Shown: positions 11,912 through 24,655, counted from the first letter of the stretch. The stretch: DNA of 64,000 bases from Pestalotiopsis fici W106-1 (GCF_000516985.1 NW_006917097.1:2642593-2706592), one strand, 5' to 3'. Numbers and translations: made by a program. Notes: generated by a model not told the origin, from the sequence alone.

Positions 11912-12932
11912 TTCCGGACCGAGTTGAATTCGAGTATGCCGGTGTGTACTGGTAGTAATCGAGCAATGATAATGACTATCGTTAGCGTCAAGCTATAGTG
12001 AAGATGCGACGATGGCTGGCAAGACTCGTCATCTTGCATTATATAAGCCTGATTTGTATGATCAATCATTCTCTTTGTAGCCGATGAGTAAAGCCCTATG
12101 ACTTCTGGTCGGCTAAAAGCCGAGATATACTCGCTAGGGCCGGCCGCCACCCGCAGTCAACCAACCCAGTGCGGCAAATAGTACATATCCACTCAAGAAA
12201 TCGTTTCCTCAACTAGTACTGTGTATTGTCCGGATGTAGTGTGCTGCATGGTCCCTTGACGCATAGTCCTACTGTCTCCAACTTCCCCCTCACAGTCTTC
12301 ATACGCCTATAGTGGGACAGCTACGGAATGTCATTCGTAGTACAGGGATGAGGAACATCTGCCGGCATAATTGGGAGGATGCTTTTTCTTTCCTTTCCTT
12401 CTTAATTGCGTTTAGGGATTCTCTACCAGTTGCGATCGGATCACACCAAAGTATTGCTCGTCAACTGGCCCATCAATTACCTGACAGGGAGACGAAACAA
12501 GCTATAAAATGAATATTTTAAGTGCGTGTAGAAGCATCGAATCTCGTCCAAAAGTTGCGAATACTGGCGAACATGATCGAATGATGGACGTGATCACTCC
12601 AGTTCCACACAGGGTGGAGATACGGATGCATGATGCTTCTGATGGTTGTACTGCACCACAAAAGTCGATGATCATTGCAGAACTTGTAGCTGTCATGGCA
12701 TAGGAATGTCAAAATACATGCATGAAGACGGGTAACATCCTCCGATGAGGGATAAATTCAAATGTCAGAAGCTCTCGTGCGCGCCTAATAAAATAGTTAC
12801 TGGGCGTTCTTCTCGTGTTGCTTGAATAACGTTTCGCATGACACAACTACACCTGCCATGAGAGTGTGAACAACAATCATGAGATTGCTTCAGTATATAA
12901 GTGTAGGGCACTTGTCATTATCGGCATTTGCC
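11912..12932. promoter_or_regulatory. Divergent promoter between Dabb and amidohydrolase genes
   Basis: About 1 kb, outward-facing genes on both sides. Short frames only (up to 80 aa), none with a recognisable domain. No operator could be identified with confidence. Confidence 0.4.
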
Positions 12933-13951
12933 ATGACCTCGACATTCCCTCAGTACGCATGGTATGGGCACCCTGAATGAGCCACGAGACTACTAAGAGA
13001 TTAATGAGGACCACAGGGACTCCCATATTCATATCATTGACCCGGAAAACTATCAATTGGACCCAAATAGAGGTAAGAAGCCATGATAAAGACATTGGGT
13101 TCTCTCTACTAATGCTCGTGCGAGACTACACACCAAAGGCGGCTCTCAAGGAAAATGCCACCGAGTTCCAAACATCGCGGGGTATAGCACACTCTGTCAT
13201 CGTGCTGCCGAGTGTATATGGCACCAACAACTCAATCCTTCTTGACAGTCTCGACTATTTCAACGGCACATGCGTAGGAGTAGCGGTGGTGGATCCCGAC
13301 AGCATCAGTAACGCAACGCTCGCATCCTTCCATGAAAAGGGAGTGCGCGGCCTGCGAGTCAACTTTGGCGATGGCGGAACCGACGAGGAAATTATTGATG
13401 CCGTTAGAAAAAACGCGAAATTGGCAAAGATTCACAACTGGGTCGTTCAAGTCTTTATACCATTGCGCACCTTTGTCGCTCTTCACGATGTGATTCCGAC
13501 ACTGGGCGTACGGATAGTTACTGATCACTTTGGACATACCCTGGTGGGATCACGGACGAATAATGCCTTGGATACCATCGATCCATATCAGAATGCCGGC
13601 TTCACCGAGATGGTTGATCTCATCAGGCGCAGGCTGCTGTTTGTCAAGATATCTGGGCCATACCTGGACTCCCTTAAGCAGCCGCTATACGACGATATGC
13701 GAGTAGTAGCCCAAACCATCATGTTAAATGGGCCAGAGATGGTCGTGTACGGCTCTGACTGGCCACACACGTCAAACAAGGAAGGGAATACGGCCTCTGG
13801 TGGTAGACTTGTACCGCAAGAGTTTCGCGAAATCAACGACGCTGCCATTGTCGAGGAGTTCAAGAACTGGGCTGCTACAGATGAGCAAATCCAACGCCTC
13901 TTTGTCGACAACCCCCGTCGACTTTGGGGCTGGACTTCTACGGATTCTTGA
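12933..13951 (+). CDS. Amidohydrolase-2 family lactonase-like hydrolase (COG3618 type)
   Basis: Exons 12933-12961, 13017-13072 and 13125-13951 give 303 aa. The first two exons are 29 and 56 bp; joining them gives QYAWDSHIHIIDPENY, the metal-binding H-x-H at the start of this TIM-barrel family, and the second junction gives PNRDYTPKAAL. Later marks are VTDHFGHT (metal His) and VVYGSDWPHT (catalytic Asp). Relatives include 2-pyrone-4,6-dicarboxylate lactonase, L-fuconolactonase and 4-sulfomuconolactonase, which open lactone rings. Expected cytosolic, no signal peptide. It lies tail-to-tail with a Dal5-like permease and upstream of nothing else on its strand, so uptake and ring opening of an acidic compound is a fair guess. 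A second family member lies at 50393. Confidence 0.85.
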
Positions 13952-14245
13952 ACATTGTGTGTGGTGTCTACGGTATACAAGAAGAACTCAGACAGTCATG
14001 AACAGATGAGGCGATCTGATTTCTGCGTGACTTCTGGGGAGGGTTCTCTTGGTACGATAGTGACTCTCTCCGATTGAGACGGGCTTTCATGGAAGGACAG
14101 TAAAGGTAGTGCGAATATCAATGACAACACATGATTTTATAAAGAGATACGCTAATCGTTCATATGTAACTTGCCCTCCACTAAGATCAATTTGCCCTAC
14201 ACTGTACCTGCACTTATGCTTTGCCAACCCATAAAGTTCCAATTC

Positions 14246-15906
14246 TCAAGTGATGTAGCGAAAAGCCTTGCGCCTCGCCAGTCGCTCTTCCTCATTGAGA
14301 CCGACAATCTCTGCCTGAGCCTCGCCCCTCATGACTTCGCCAACGTCGGCGCCGTCATCGAGCTTCTGGTTCGCTTGTCGGAGCACCATGCGCATGAAAA
14401 AGGCGGCAGCAATGGCCAGCAGCGCAAACGAACTATTAACGGACATGGCCTTGACGTAGCGGGACGCATCCTCTTCAGGCCACAAGTACGAAGTCCAAAC
14501 CTGCGAGGTATTGGCGACGGCATTGACAAACGCCACGGCTGCGGCGCGCTTGATTCGGGGTCGGAGAAGAGTCTTTTGCGTCCAGGCCAGCAGTACCGCG
14601 TTAGAGCCATGGCCCCCTCCAATCATGAGCATCATGGCAAAGTACCGGGCGCCGGTATTGAGGGAGGCGGCCCCAATGACAAAACCAATGATACTCATAA
14701 CCATTGGCCACATGATGTGGAATGAAGAGTTCTTGTGGCGATCGGCAGACCAATTGTTGGCGACGCCGACAATGAGCCCCAGGATATAAGGCGGGGCTGT
14801 GAGGAGCAGCGTGTCAACCGTATTGAACCCCAAGGTCTGGACAACAGTTGGAAAGAAGTTGGAAACGGCAGAAGTGACTTGGATGCAAATAAAGATGAAG
14901 CCAAAGATGTAAAGACGCCAGTCTGTAAAAGCAAGCTTGAATCCATGCATCCAGTTGCCATCGTCTTCATCGACCTGGCCTGCATCCTGGATCAGACGCC
15001 ACTCGGCCACGGCACGTTCCGTGGGAGTCAACCAGCGAGTGGTAGATGGCCAATCCGGCAGTATAAACATGGAGCAAAAGGCAATGAATATGGTAATGGA
15101 GCCCTCGATGAGGAAAAGCCATCGCCACGACTCCAACCCGCGAGCACCATTGAGACTATTGTGTATACCGGCACCAATCAACCCAGAGAAGGCACTGCCA
15201 AGCTGTGAAGCCGAGAAAAGAATGGCACTGCGAAATCCCATCTCAGAGCGACGGTACCAGGAGGATATAAGAAAGAGGGCACCGGCTATAGGGTACAACA
15301 GTTAGCACTTGAGAGATTCGCAATTGATAGAAGAGTGAAAGGTGTGAACTGACGTAAAAACGCAGCTTCAACAATACCAAGAAAGAATCGTACGGCATAG
15401 AGACCGGCAGCATTATGGACAAGCCCAGTCAGGACGGACAGTAGTCCCCACAAAGCCATGCAACCTGGAAGATAGATGGAAGGACGAATGCCGGCCAAGA
15501 ACATATCGGAAGGAATCTGAGCCAGGATATATCCAATGAATAAGATGGCTACTGCAGTCGCGTATTGAGTCGATGTCAATCCCAAGGTCTTGGCAATGCC
15601 AGCAGTCTTGGCCGCCGCAATATTGTTCTGCGTGTTTGATTACAAGTTAAATGCCGTCACTGATGTAAGCCCGATGCTTTATTGCGAGAGATTACTTACT
15701 CTATCAAGATAATTCATGACAAAAATGAGCCAGAAACAAGCGAGAAGGCGTACATCGAGCTTGCGCTTGAGGCTCTTTTCGGCGTCCAAAAACTCTTCTT
15801 CTGACATGCCTTGAGCAATGGCTAGACGATTGTCCGTCTTGAGCTCATCTTCCTCCACCATAGGTCTCGCTTGAGCCGATGACTCTTTGCTATTAATGCT
15901 CGTCAT
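14246..15906 (-). CDS. MFS transporter, Dal5/Tna1-like anion:cation symporter family
   Basis: Exons (minus strand) 15906-15700, 15627-15354 and 15285-14246 give 506 aa with about 12 membrane helices. A charged N-terminal tail of about 50 residues precedes KLDVRLLACFWLIFVMNYLDR. The family hallmark NYLDRNNIAAA spans intron 1; EAAFLPGALFLISSWYRR spans intron 2. A long central loop and an acidic C-terminal tail (VGEVMRGEAQAE) are typical. Members carry allantoate, nicotinate, pantothenate or other organic anions with protons across the plasma membrane. Its neighbour is an amidohydrolase, tail to tail about 300 bp away, so it may import that enzyme's substrate (inference). Confidence 0.9.
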
Positions 15907-18900
15907 TGGTATCAAGGTTAAAGAGATGACTGAATATGTATAATTATAATGGTCAAGAGGTGGGTATTGGTGAGTACAGAGACAAGAAATCTGGATTCAA
16001 CTTGGAGTATGATGCCCTTTTGTATTCACAAGGGGCATGGGTCCTGAAAGCAGTCTGTATGACTTAGACCTTGTCTATGGACATCCCACACGAGCTACCT
16101 GCATTAGTATGGAACCAAAAGTCTGGGGTAGTTGGGCGAAGCTCTGTGGGTACTAGATCAGCCTTGGCTACAAATCATTTGGCATGTCTTGGACATGATA
16201 CGGCTTGACACCGACACTTGGTTGCAGTAAGTGGCAAGGACTAGTGTCTCATACCTTGAGAAGGTTGGTGGCAGTTCAACTCGGACAATTATGGCGTCGA
16301 TCACCTATCATTGAAACAAAATTACCAAACCACGTTGAAGATATCCGCTAATAACTACCTAACTCTTGTAGAGACTATGCTTGCAGAATGGATATTGTAC
16401 TGACTTCGCCAATGTAGGTACAAAGTGTGGGTATTCATTTGTAGTACCGAAACTTCAAGAGGACCAAACCCTCTAGAATCGTGTTTCCAATGTTTTGTCA
16501 ATCACTCGAAGCCCGAACATGGCGCCTCTCCAGTATTTTCGAGGGATCATAGCGCTTGGAGTACTCTATAACTGGTCTTCAAGTAGTTGTAGGCAACTGA
16601 TATCTTTTGAAAACTCAAACGAGGTAGCATGAGAGAAGCAAAACAGGGGCAGAGTAGTCCTATCCAGCTTTCGTTTGTGCTGTCAATCTCTTGATAGATC
16701 CCATGCGTGAAACGCAAGCCATCTCGATGACCACCCTTGAAAGTTTCGTCTGTTAAAGTGGTCGTCTTGAATGTGTCTAGCATTTAATTGTTTCACTTGA
16801 TACTGCAAGACACAATGGTGATTTTAATCTCTGGCAAAATCCGCAAACTCCGGTCAGGTACTTCAGAACAGTGGAACTCTTCGGATACATCAGAAGGTAC
16901 GCACTCTGCCGAATCAATACGCTGTGCACTAAATCCGGTTATAAGGCAGAATGACTATCCACACGTGCGGACTTCGGTTTCCTGACATCGAACACAGCAT
17001 GTGGGGAGTCCAATTGCAAAAGGGTTTCCTGCATTTATTGTCAAACGTTTACAGTTTGGGTGTCATGGCGTCTAATGAGTCGCTGATCGTCGGTGTTTGG
17101 CCGATCATTTAGAGTCCGTAGAGTGTATGAACGGGATTTCGCCGAACCACTCGCGGATGGGAAGGAGGACGAGCCACGCCGTCTACGGTATGGGAAAGTC
17201 TTGCTGAAAGCGAGTGCCTAGCTTTCCATACCCTGGACGACTTCTGTGAAAAACAAAAACACGCGTTTGGTTTGTACTTGCAACATTAGTGCAGAGCACG
17301 GCGCAAGAAAATACCTTGCATTGATGAAGATTTCACACCTCAATCGCCGCCAAATGTTGTAAGGGCCGCAGTCGATGAGCGTGTGAATATACTATGTAAG
17401 CTGCTTCACTGCACCTCCATCAAGTGTTCCTCATCATATCAGCACAGGAAATCTCGAATTTGTCAAATCCATGATCGAGTTGATGCAAGCGTCTCTCGTT
17501 AAAGCTGAGCCCGAAACCAGTCGTCTCAATCTAATAATGGGTACGGCGATTGCCTCAATATATTGATAGCTAGATCCAGCAACCACTCCTAAGCCTTTCC
17601 AAGGAATGCTATGGACACTGCGAACCTATTGCGCGGGCGTATGTTGATTGCTGGCATCGTCACACAAAGCATGGATGACATATCACCAAGGTTTGCCAGG
17701 AGTGATGAAGGGCGGACTTTCCATGCATCGTCGACACTTTGACCTTCTCACCGCAAACAAGAATAAGGGCTAATTCGCTGCAATGAAATGGTTCATACTT
17801 TGCTACCAGAACAGGGCGTATGCGAGAATATACGCACTATGAAGAGTCAGTTTGCTCGAAGCATACGTCGTAGCCGAAAACAGTGAATGTAACACGCGAG
17901 GGATTGCATAAACACATGCCTTTTTTCTTTCTTTTCCTTACTGGGATACTTGTACGAAGTCTGTGTCTCAGCGACTAGGATTTTGCGAGCAGGGCTTGCA
18001 ATATTGTTGCTGCGCCATGAGGGACTACACACTTTTACGTGATTCGATTAGTGCTGGGTAGATCAACACAGAGCAAGGCTGATCAGGCTGGCTGGGCAGG
18101 TGATCGGATGTCTGCGACTAGAATAATATTGTAGTCATCCCATGAGATGATTACAATGGAAACAAGGATGAGGGTCAATCATACCTTAAGCACGAGCCAT
18201 TAAACCTTTTCCTTCTTTTTGGATGAATAAAACGGGCTCGTTGCTCCGAATTTGTTGCGAAGCGACGTGTTAATTCGCACAGACCACCAGAGAGACTTCT
18301 TTTAAAGGCACGCGTAATTTTCAATCGACCCTTGTCCTTGATCTAATTCTGCGAGCATCCAATGTATGTTAAGCAATGATAGGGTGGTGCTTTGCTATTG
18401 GAATCTACACTGGTCTACTTGTTACTGGGTGCGGGCAGGCAGTGTAGGCTTATAATGCAGGTATCATTTTCAGTAGAGTGATGCCAAGCTGCAGGTAACC
18501 GGGCTTAGATTTACGCCCCACGGGTACGGTAATTGGCAGGGCGTAACTGAAAAAGTCGTCAAACAGGGTTAGGCAGATTACCTAGGTAACCTTAGGTTAC
18601 TAGGTTCGGTACTGTATTGATTTATTGATTCACATTTCCCCGCGGCCTGCGTCTTAGTTTGAGGCGCGGGCCGATTCGAATACCATCTGACGTTGCCAGT
18701 AATGGTGAGCCTAGAAGGGCCCTGCCAACCTGCTTGCTCATGCGGGGTTCGTCAATAACGAGGCTCAGTTAGGCCCTATGCGTCGTCAGATCGACATCAC
18801 GGAAGCAGAGACATTCCCTTCCCTCAACCAGTTGCATCGGAAAAGAAACAGTAATTCAAATATTATTCGCGATATGGACGCGCACTACTCGACGGTAAAG

Positions 18901-18981
18901 CCGCCAAATTGCTCCTAAATCCTGTTAACGGATCTGTCAAGCTTTCATTTGGCCACGAACCGGACTACCCCATCTGCGACG
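15907..18981. other. Gene-poor region
   Basis: About 3 kb with only short, domain-free frames on both strands. The start is the permease promoter; the end is the leader of the double-HET gene. An interrupted inverted repeat at 18580-18605 is listed separately. I saw no transposase or reverse transcriptase remnant. Confidence 0.5.
18580..18605. repeat. Interrupted inverted repeat with CCTAGGTA core
   Basis: ACCTAGGTAACC is followed after three bases by GGTTAC-TAGGT, an inverted copy with one base missing. It lies about 380 bp upstream of the double-HET start codon. A related perfect palindrome precedes the other HET gene (40516-40529). Confidence 0.6.
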
Positions 18982-21573
18982 ATGCGGCTTCTCCATTTTT
19001 CTGACGACGGCGAGCTAATTCTAACCTCCTACCGAAATGACCCTCCACCGTATGCTATTTTATCGCATATGAGGGGACCCGATAGTGAGGAGGTGACTTT
19101 CCAAGATATATCGAACGGAAATTGGAAAACTAAGTCTGGCTATGAAAAGCTTTTTCTCTGCAGGCAGCAGGCAGAGTGCGATGGATTGAGCTATTTCTGG
19201 GTGGATTCCTGTTGCATTGACGCAACATATCCGGTAGAGCTGACAGAAGCCATTAACTCTATGTTTCGGTGGTTTCAAAATGCAGCGAAATGTTATGTCT
19301 CCCTACAGGATGTTGGCGGAAAATCTCACGAGGACCGCCTACAAATGATGCGCCATAGTAGATGGTTTACTCGTGGATGGATGCTGCAAGAACTTCTCGC
19401 TCCAACTGTGGTTGAGTTCTACTCGGCGGATGCCACCATGTTAGGCGACAAACAATCCTTGGAGCATTTAATTCACGACATTACTAGAATCCCCGCAGAA
19501 GCTCTTCGCGGTGCACCATTATCCGACTTCACCGTTGCGGAACGCGAGTCATGGGTCCATGGTCGTTATACATTACGCGAGGAGGATATAGTATACTGCC
19601 TCCTGGGCATATTCAATGTCACCATGCCAGTGGTTTACGGCGAGGGACGAAAGAGGGCACAGCGGCGGCTGCGAAATGAGGTTGCTCGAATGGATTTGCG
19701 ATCACTGTCGGCCGGGTCCCGCGATGCAATATACAGCATAGGCCTTGCAAAATCGGAGTTTCGGGTTCTAGTCCTGGAACCAGGCGTCATGGGAGAGGAC
19801 ATCGATTGTTACCTGGAGATTAGCAATCTTGAGCAGCCCCCAGCATACCATGCGTTGAGTTATGTCTGGGGGGAAGAACCCGCAATTCACCTTTGCTATG
19901 TCGATAGCAATGCGATTATGATAAGACCAAGTCTTCTACAAGCTTTGCAGCGCCTCCGTCGACAAGAGGGACGGATCAATATCTGGATAGATGATTTATG
20001 TATCAACCAAAAGAACACGCTCGAACGGAACGCGCAGGTGAAACAGATGGCCAAAATCTACTACCAGGCCAGCCGTGTGTTCATTTGGTTGGGAGAGCAC
20101 AACTCGACAAGTTCTCTTGCCATGGACCTCATCAGAAAAGTGGCCGAATCGGACTATGTATGGGAAACAATCCGGTGGAAGGATCACGAGTTTACAGCTT
20201 TGCTTAGTCTTCTGAGTAGAGTGTGGTTTCAACGTGGTTGGATTGTTCAAGAAGCAGCATTTGCGCAGGACGCAACACTCTGTTGTGGAGATCGTCAGGT
20301 TCATTTGACTGATCTCCTAAAGACTGTGATTCAAATCCAGTCGCAGCTTTTGCTAGGGCAATCACCTGTCGTAGATCTACCGGAGACAGTGGATAATTAT
20401 TCCATCCACAAGTTTAACGATTCATCCGCAGTCAGATTATTCAGTTTGATTAGCAAGGCAGTCTCAAGGACTTCACATGCATCTACATTGGAACGCCGGC
20501 TGTCCTTGGAAAACCTTGTGGACGCTGCTAGATTTACTGAAACAAGCGACAAGCGCGACACCATCTACGCATTACTTAACCTGGCTAACGATCTCAGATC
20601 GTCTCCTTTCAAACCTGCAGATAATTCTGGTCTCATCGAACCGAATTACGACAAAAGCGACATGGAAGTCTTTGCCGACTTCATCCTTCATTGCTGCAGA
20701 AACGGATCCCTTGATATCATTTGCCGGCCCTGGGCACCAGTCTCTCCAGACGAAGGATATCCGACGTGGATAGTTAGCAGACACTATCTGCCGTTTGGTG
20801 ACCCTTGCAGACGTTTGACGCATCGGCTAAATGGAAAAGAATTGGTCGGTACCAGCGAAAGCCGCTCGTATAATTGTCATGGTGGAAAGAAACCACAAGT
20901 CACGATAGAACTGCATGGCAAAGAAGGCGCTTTCAAAGGCGCCTTGATTGCAAAGGGTTTTATTATTGGTGAAGTGGTACGAAGATCAGCAAGAATGGCA
21001 GGTGCAGTTATCACCAGGGATTGCTTAGCCATTCTTGGGGCGACTCCTGATTCGGATGCTAACGAGTTGTCTCGAATCATCTGGCGCATACTTTGCGCAG
21101 ATCGCGACATGGCAGGAAATCAAGCACCAAAGAAATACCCAAAGTTGATACAACTATTGAAGCAGCTCAGTACCAACGGCCGTCACTCACTTGGTCATCG
21201 ATCTGCGTTTGATCAATTGCTGGATGTTGACATTCTGGAGTTACTCGACGATGACATTCCCAGCAATCTGCGAGAATTTCTTGAAAACTTGAGAGATACA
21301 ATCTGGGACCGGCGGGTGTTCCAATTGAGCGCGATTGATTCTGTAGGCACGGCATTAGTAGGCATTGGTCCTCGAGAAACCAAGATTGGCGATATGCTCT
21401 GTATCCTCTATGGATGTAGTGTTCCAACTGTATTACGTCAATTCAAGACGGATGATGGAGTGCAAATCTGGAAGTTGATTGGAGGGGCTTACGTCGATGG
21501 AGTGATGAATGGAGAACTCTTCCAAGACCGTACTCGTGGGGATAAAGATGAGGCATTGTTTGATATTAGGTAG
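18982..21573 (+). CDS. Tandem HET-domain protein (heterokaryon incompatibility-like)
   Basis: Single exon, 863 aa, no intron needed. Residues about 1-235 match the HET-E/HET-D-type HET domain: MRLLHFSDDGE, PPYAILSH, EEVTF, YFWVDSCCID, AINSMFRWFQNAAKCYV, RGWMLQELLAP, LREEDIVYCLLGIF and MPVVYGEG. From about residue 265 a second, HET-6-like domain starts: YHALSYVWG, LLQALQRLR, IWIDDLCINQ, RVFIWLGEHN and RGWIVQEAAFA. In the first domain the usual HTWG motif reads HMRG, so its key Trp is lost. HET domains drive incompatibility cell death when triggered; here a second HET stands where NACHT-WD repeats usually follow. The start ATG at 18982 is the first in frame before MRLL. Confidence 0.85.
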   Translation: MRLLHFSDDGELILTSYRNDPPPYAILSHMRGPDSEEVTFQDISNGNWKTKSGYEKLFLCRQQAECDGLSYFWVDSCCIDATYPVELTEAINSMFRWFQNAAKCYVSLQDVGGKSHEDRLQMMRHSRWFTRGWMLQELLAPTVVEFYSADATMLGDKQSLEHLIHDITRIPAEALRGAPLSDFTVAERESWVHGRYTLREEDIVYCLLGIFNVTMPVVYGEGRKRAQRRLRNEVARMDLRSLSAGSRDAIYSIGLAKSEFRVLVLEPGVMGEDIDCYLEISNLEQPPAYHALSYVWGEEPAIHLCYVDSNAIMIRPSLLQALQRLRRQEGRINIWIDDLCINQKNTLERNAQVKQMAKIYYQASRVFIWLGEHNSTSSLAMDLIRKVAESDYVWETIRWKDHEFTALLSLLSRVWFQRGWIVQEAAFAQDATLCCGDRQVHLTDLLKTVIQIQSQLLLGQSPVVDLPETVDNYSIHKFNDSSAVRLFSLISKAVSRTSHASTLERRLSLENLVDAARFTETSDKRDTIYALLNLANDLRSSPFKPADNSGLIEPNYDKSDMEVFADFILHCCRNGSLDIICRPWAPVSPDEGYPTWIVSRHYLPFGDPCRRLTHRLNGKELVGTSESRSYNCHGGKKPQVTIELHGKEGAFKGALIAKGFIIGEVVRRSARMAGAVITRDCLAILGATPDSDANELSRIIWRILCADRDMAGNQAPKKYPKLIQLLKQLSTNGRHSLGHRSAFDQLLDVDILELLDDDIPSNLREFLENLRDTIWDRRVFQLSAIDSVGTALVGIGPRETKIGDMLCILYGCSVPTVLRQFKTDDGVQIWKLIGGAYVDGVMNGELFQDRTRGDKDEALFDIR

Positions 21574-23483
21574 AAATGCAGACCCGGGCACATTGATGGC
21601 TACATTAATTAAAGACAATCTAAAAAACACTATAATACAGTGTTCGTAGTGTAACTAGAAAGTTGATAGAGAGTTCTATTATCTTCATCAGTATTCAACC
21701 TCATCAGGGCCGTAGATCAAATGGTACCTAGTGAAGGTATCTCAGAACATGCTCTCATGGTGGTGGTGATGACACAGCCCACCTCACTGTCCACCCCCGA
21801 GGCTATCCTTCAACGATGAGTGGTTGACTCCTACATGGCTTGCTGCAGGCTATTCAGGTGTTATGGGATTTTTATAGATGATTGCCCAAATCAGCGTCAA
21901 AGTGGTCAGCTGCAAAGTCTCTTGGAGATCCCACGACTGATGAGCCTATAAGAGCGTTCTTGAATTGCAGGACCCCTGATGAAATCTGCAAAAATCGAAA
22001 TAGCCGCGTTCGTCTCTGGACGTGAGACAGATACTTTCTTGCATAACTTCTCTGTCGCATGCTTGGTAATCTTTGCAACGTATACAGCTCAGTCACGTTC
22101 GTATGGACTCAACAGACGTTTGTGATCATATGTTGATGCAAGCATTGTTTTGAAAAAGAACACACGATTCTCTTATCATTGCATGAGAAACGTCAGACCA
22201 CGCTTCATTTACAATTATGCTTCGTGGAATTTTTGGTTACAAATTGACGCCCATGTCCGCCACACTGGCATGAGAGAGTGCAACATCATAGGTCCAATGC
22301 ATGAGGACAGCATCAGGCATCCCGTGAATGATAACAAAGCTGCGAGACTACAGGATTCACAGCAAGGCCCGAGTAGCGTTTCAAGGCTACCGAGATGTCG
22401 TGACGTTCTTGTTTAAAAAGCTTGATAGTCTTGGCCCCAATTAGCATTGTAACGCCGCCCCACGACTCAATTGAGCCTCAAAGGCACGATCGGAACACCC
22501 AGCTATGGCGTAGATTAGAACCTGTAGGCCTAGTCGGGTGGTCATAGTGGAAATTTAGCTAACTGGCGAGGTGATCTGGGCCTACATACAGCAAAATAAT
22601 TAGTCGCAATACATGATTACATGCATCACTTTAATACAGACAGAGCTAGGCGACGACAGACAGACCCATCCTGCCGGGTCCCGAATCGGGGGTCTCAATT
22701 CGGACGACTTTCGCTTGCTTGCTTAGATGTGGGCCTCAGTCACTGGACCCCTGGATGGAAAAATGACCTTGTTGCTGATTGATTAACCACTAGTGGTTGT
22801 CGAAAGTTGAAACAGAACTAAGAAAAGGGCCCCCAAAGCTCCACGGACAACCGTTGACTTTTTGGGGGCAAGAGAGCTACTCAACTTTATATTTCACCGC
22901 CAGCATCCAGCTGGTTTCTTTGACTGCTGAGAATTATCGTGGAGCAGTTATTACTGACCTACTACCTGTTCCAAACCTCTACTTTTTGCTTTTTGCTCTA
23001 AAAGCGATCTATTTTGGGCGCGCGGCGAAAGCTCCCGGAATGAGCATCCAGCAGTAGTGCTCCGAGCGCTGCCACAGGGGGGAAATGCTCCACGTCCGGA
23101 AGACAGGGTCTAGGGCCTGTATTCCGTCGTACCCACAAGCGATCGCGTAGAAACATGGATATAAACACCGTACGACTTTCAAAAGGAAACATGTTAACCT
23201 GTTTGGAGTGAATGGCGACAGGGGAAACTTTCCTGCAATTAAACGAAGTCAAAGACGTATTTATGTAATCCACGAGCGAAAGTAAGGTCGATGGTTATGA
23301 CATAAAAAGCGATGGACGTCTTCCATCTCTCTGGTACTCGTTTCTGGTCCTATCCGACAACATCATTTACACCCTACCACATTCATTCTTTTTCTTACTC
23401 AGTGGCAGGCCCCACATATCTCTTGTAACTCATACAATTCACACATTCTCTCGTTGATCGATTCCATCTCACACTTCATCGAT
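21574..23483. other. Gene-poor region
   Basis: About 1.9 kb. Frames of 60-90 aa only, without domains or consistent splice partners. The last 150 bases are probably the leader of the secreted protein gene that follows. Confidence 0.5.
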
Positions 23484-24655
23484 ATGTACTCAAGAGTAGC
23501 AATGGGCAGCCTGATGGTGTCGGCCGCAGCCTCGGCCGCGGCCTCTTCCATGTTCGGAAAGCGTGACTCCTGGGGACCGGCCGTCAGTTTGGGACCGGCC
23601 AAACAGGAGATCATCAGTACCACCACCACCATCTACCCAGGAAAGATGCCTTCTGGCCAGGAGGGTCTGCTGTACCTTTGGCTGGGAATCTCCAATGGCA
23701 CCGGTGATCTCATCCAGAGTGTCATTGGATCATACCCCGCCGGCCAGAGCGAGTGCAGCGGCGCCGATGCTGATAGCACCTGGTAAGCATTTTTCATACA
23801 TGATTTCTGGAGGTATTTGAGGCTGACTCTCAAGCAAAGGTGTATCTCTTCCGAGGTCTACGGAAACACTGATGCCGGTGTTCCCAACCAATGGGTTGGA
23901 GAGCTGACAACCGCCGACGTCAACTACGAGAACGGTATCCTCCTCAACTACACTCTCATCGACAAGGAGAGCTACCTCTGGCTGCAGTGAATACCCCGAG
24001 AGTCCAAACAAGCTAGAATGCACACTGACAAGCTGAAAGGACCATGACCGATGCAGTCACTGGTGATCTGCTGTCTACCTTCAACAAGACTTCTGGTCCC
24101 ATGCTGGGCTGGGGCACCGCCATTGAGTGCAACGACGACAATGGCAGCGAGTGCACGGGAACCATCTCCGAGCAGACTTGGGTCAACTCGACCATCATTC
24201 TCGAAGCCGCCGATGAGACCTTCATCGACACCCTAGGTGCTTCCAACGGTGCTACCTATAGCGATATGCTCACCACGGACGGCGGAAAGACCTGGACATT
24301 CGCGAAGCTCACCATCCCCGCCATGACTTCCCAGGACGATAGCAGCAGCAGCAGCAGCAGCAGCAGCCAATCTGTCTCGTCCGTTATCGCCGCCGCCAAG
24401 ACATCAACTGCCTCCAAGACCGCGACATTTTCCCAAGCCATCTCTGCCCCGACTGCCAGCTCGGCGGCTGCTCAGGCCAGTGATGCCACTGGTGGATTCG
24501 GTGGGTTCGGTGGATTCAGTAGCTCTGGTTTCCCCAGCGTTCCCAGCCAGACTGCGAGCCACCAAAGTGGACGCCCAAGTCAGAGCGCCTCTCCCTCAGG
24601 CCACTTTGGCGGTCACCGGGGCGGCGGTCGATGGTTCGGTAACGGAAAGCTGTAA
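23484..24655 (+). CDS. Secreted Ser-rich protein of unknown function
   Basis: Exons 23484-23782, 23840-23986 and 24040-24655 give 353 aa; both introns are 53-57 bp and split codons cleanly (phase 2). The N-terminus MYSRVAMGSLMVSAAASAAA looks like a signal peptide, and a Lys-Arg Kex2-type site follows (FGKR). Residues about 40-270 form a beta-rich domain with paired Cys (ECSG...WCIS, IECNDD...ECTG) and several N-glycosylation sites. The tail holds a nine-Ser run encoded by AGC repeats, then Ser/Thr/Gly/His-rich sequence. No C-terminal hydrophobic segment is seen, so a GPI anchor is unlikely. The folded part is vaguely lectin/glucanase-like, but I cannot name the family. Confidence 0.8.
24341..24367 (+). 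repeat. (AGC)9 trinucleotide repeat inside the secreted protein gene
   Basis: Nine AGC units in the Ser frame. Length changes by whole units would alter the Ser run without breaking the frame. Confidence 0.9.
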
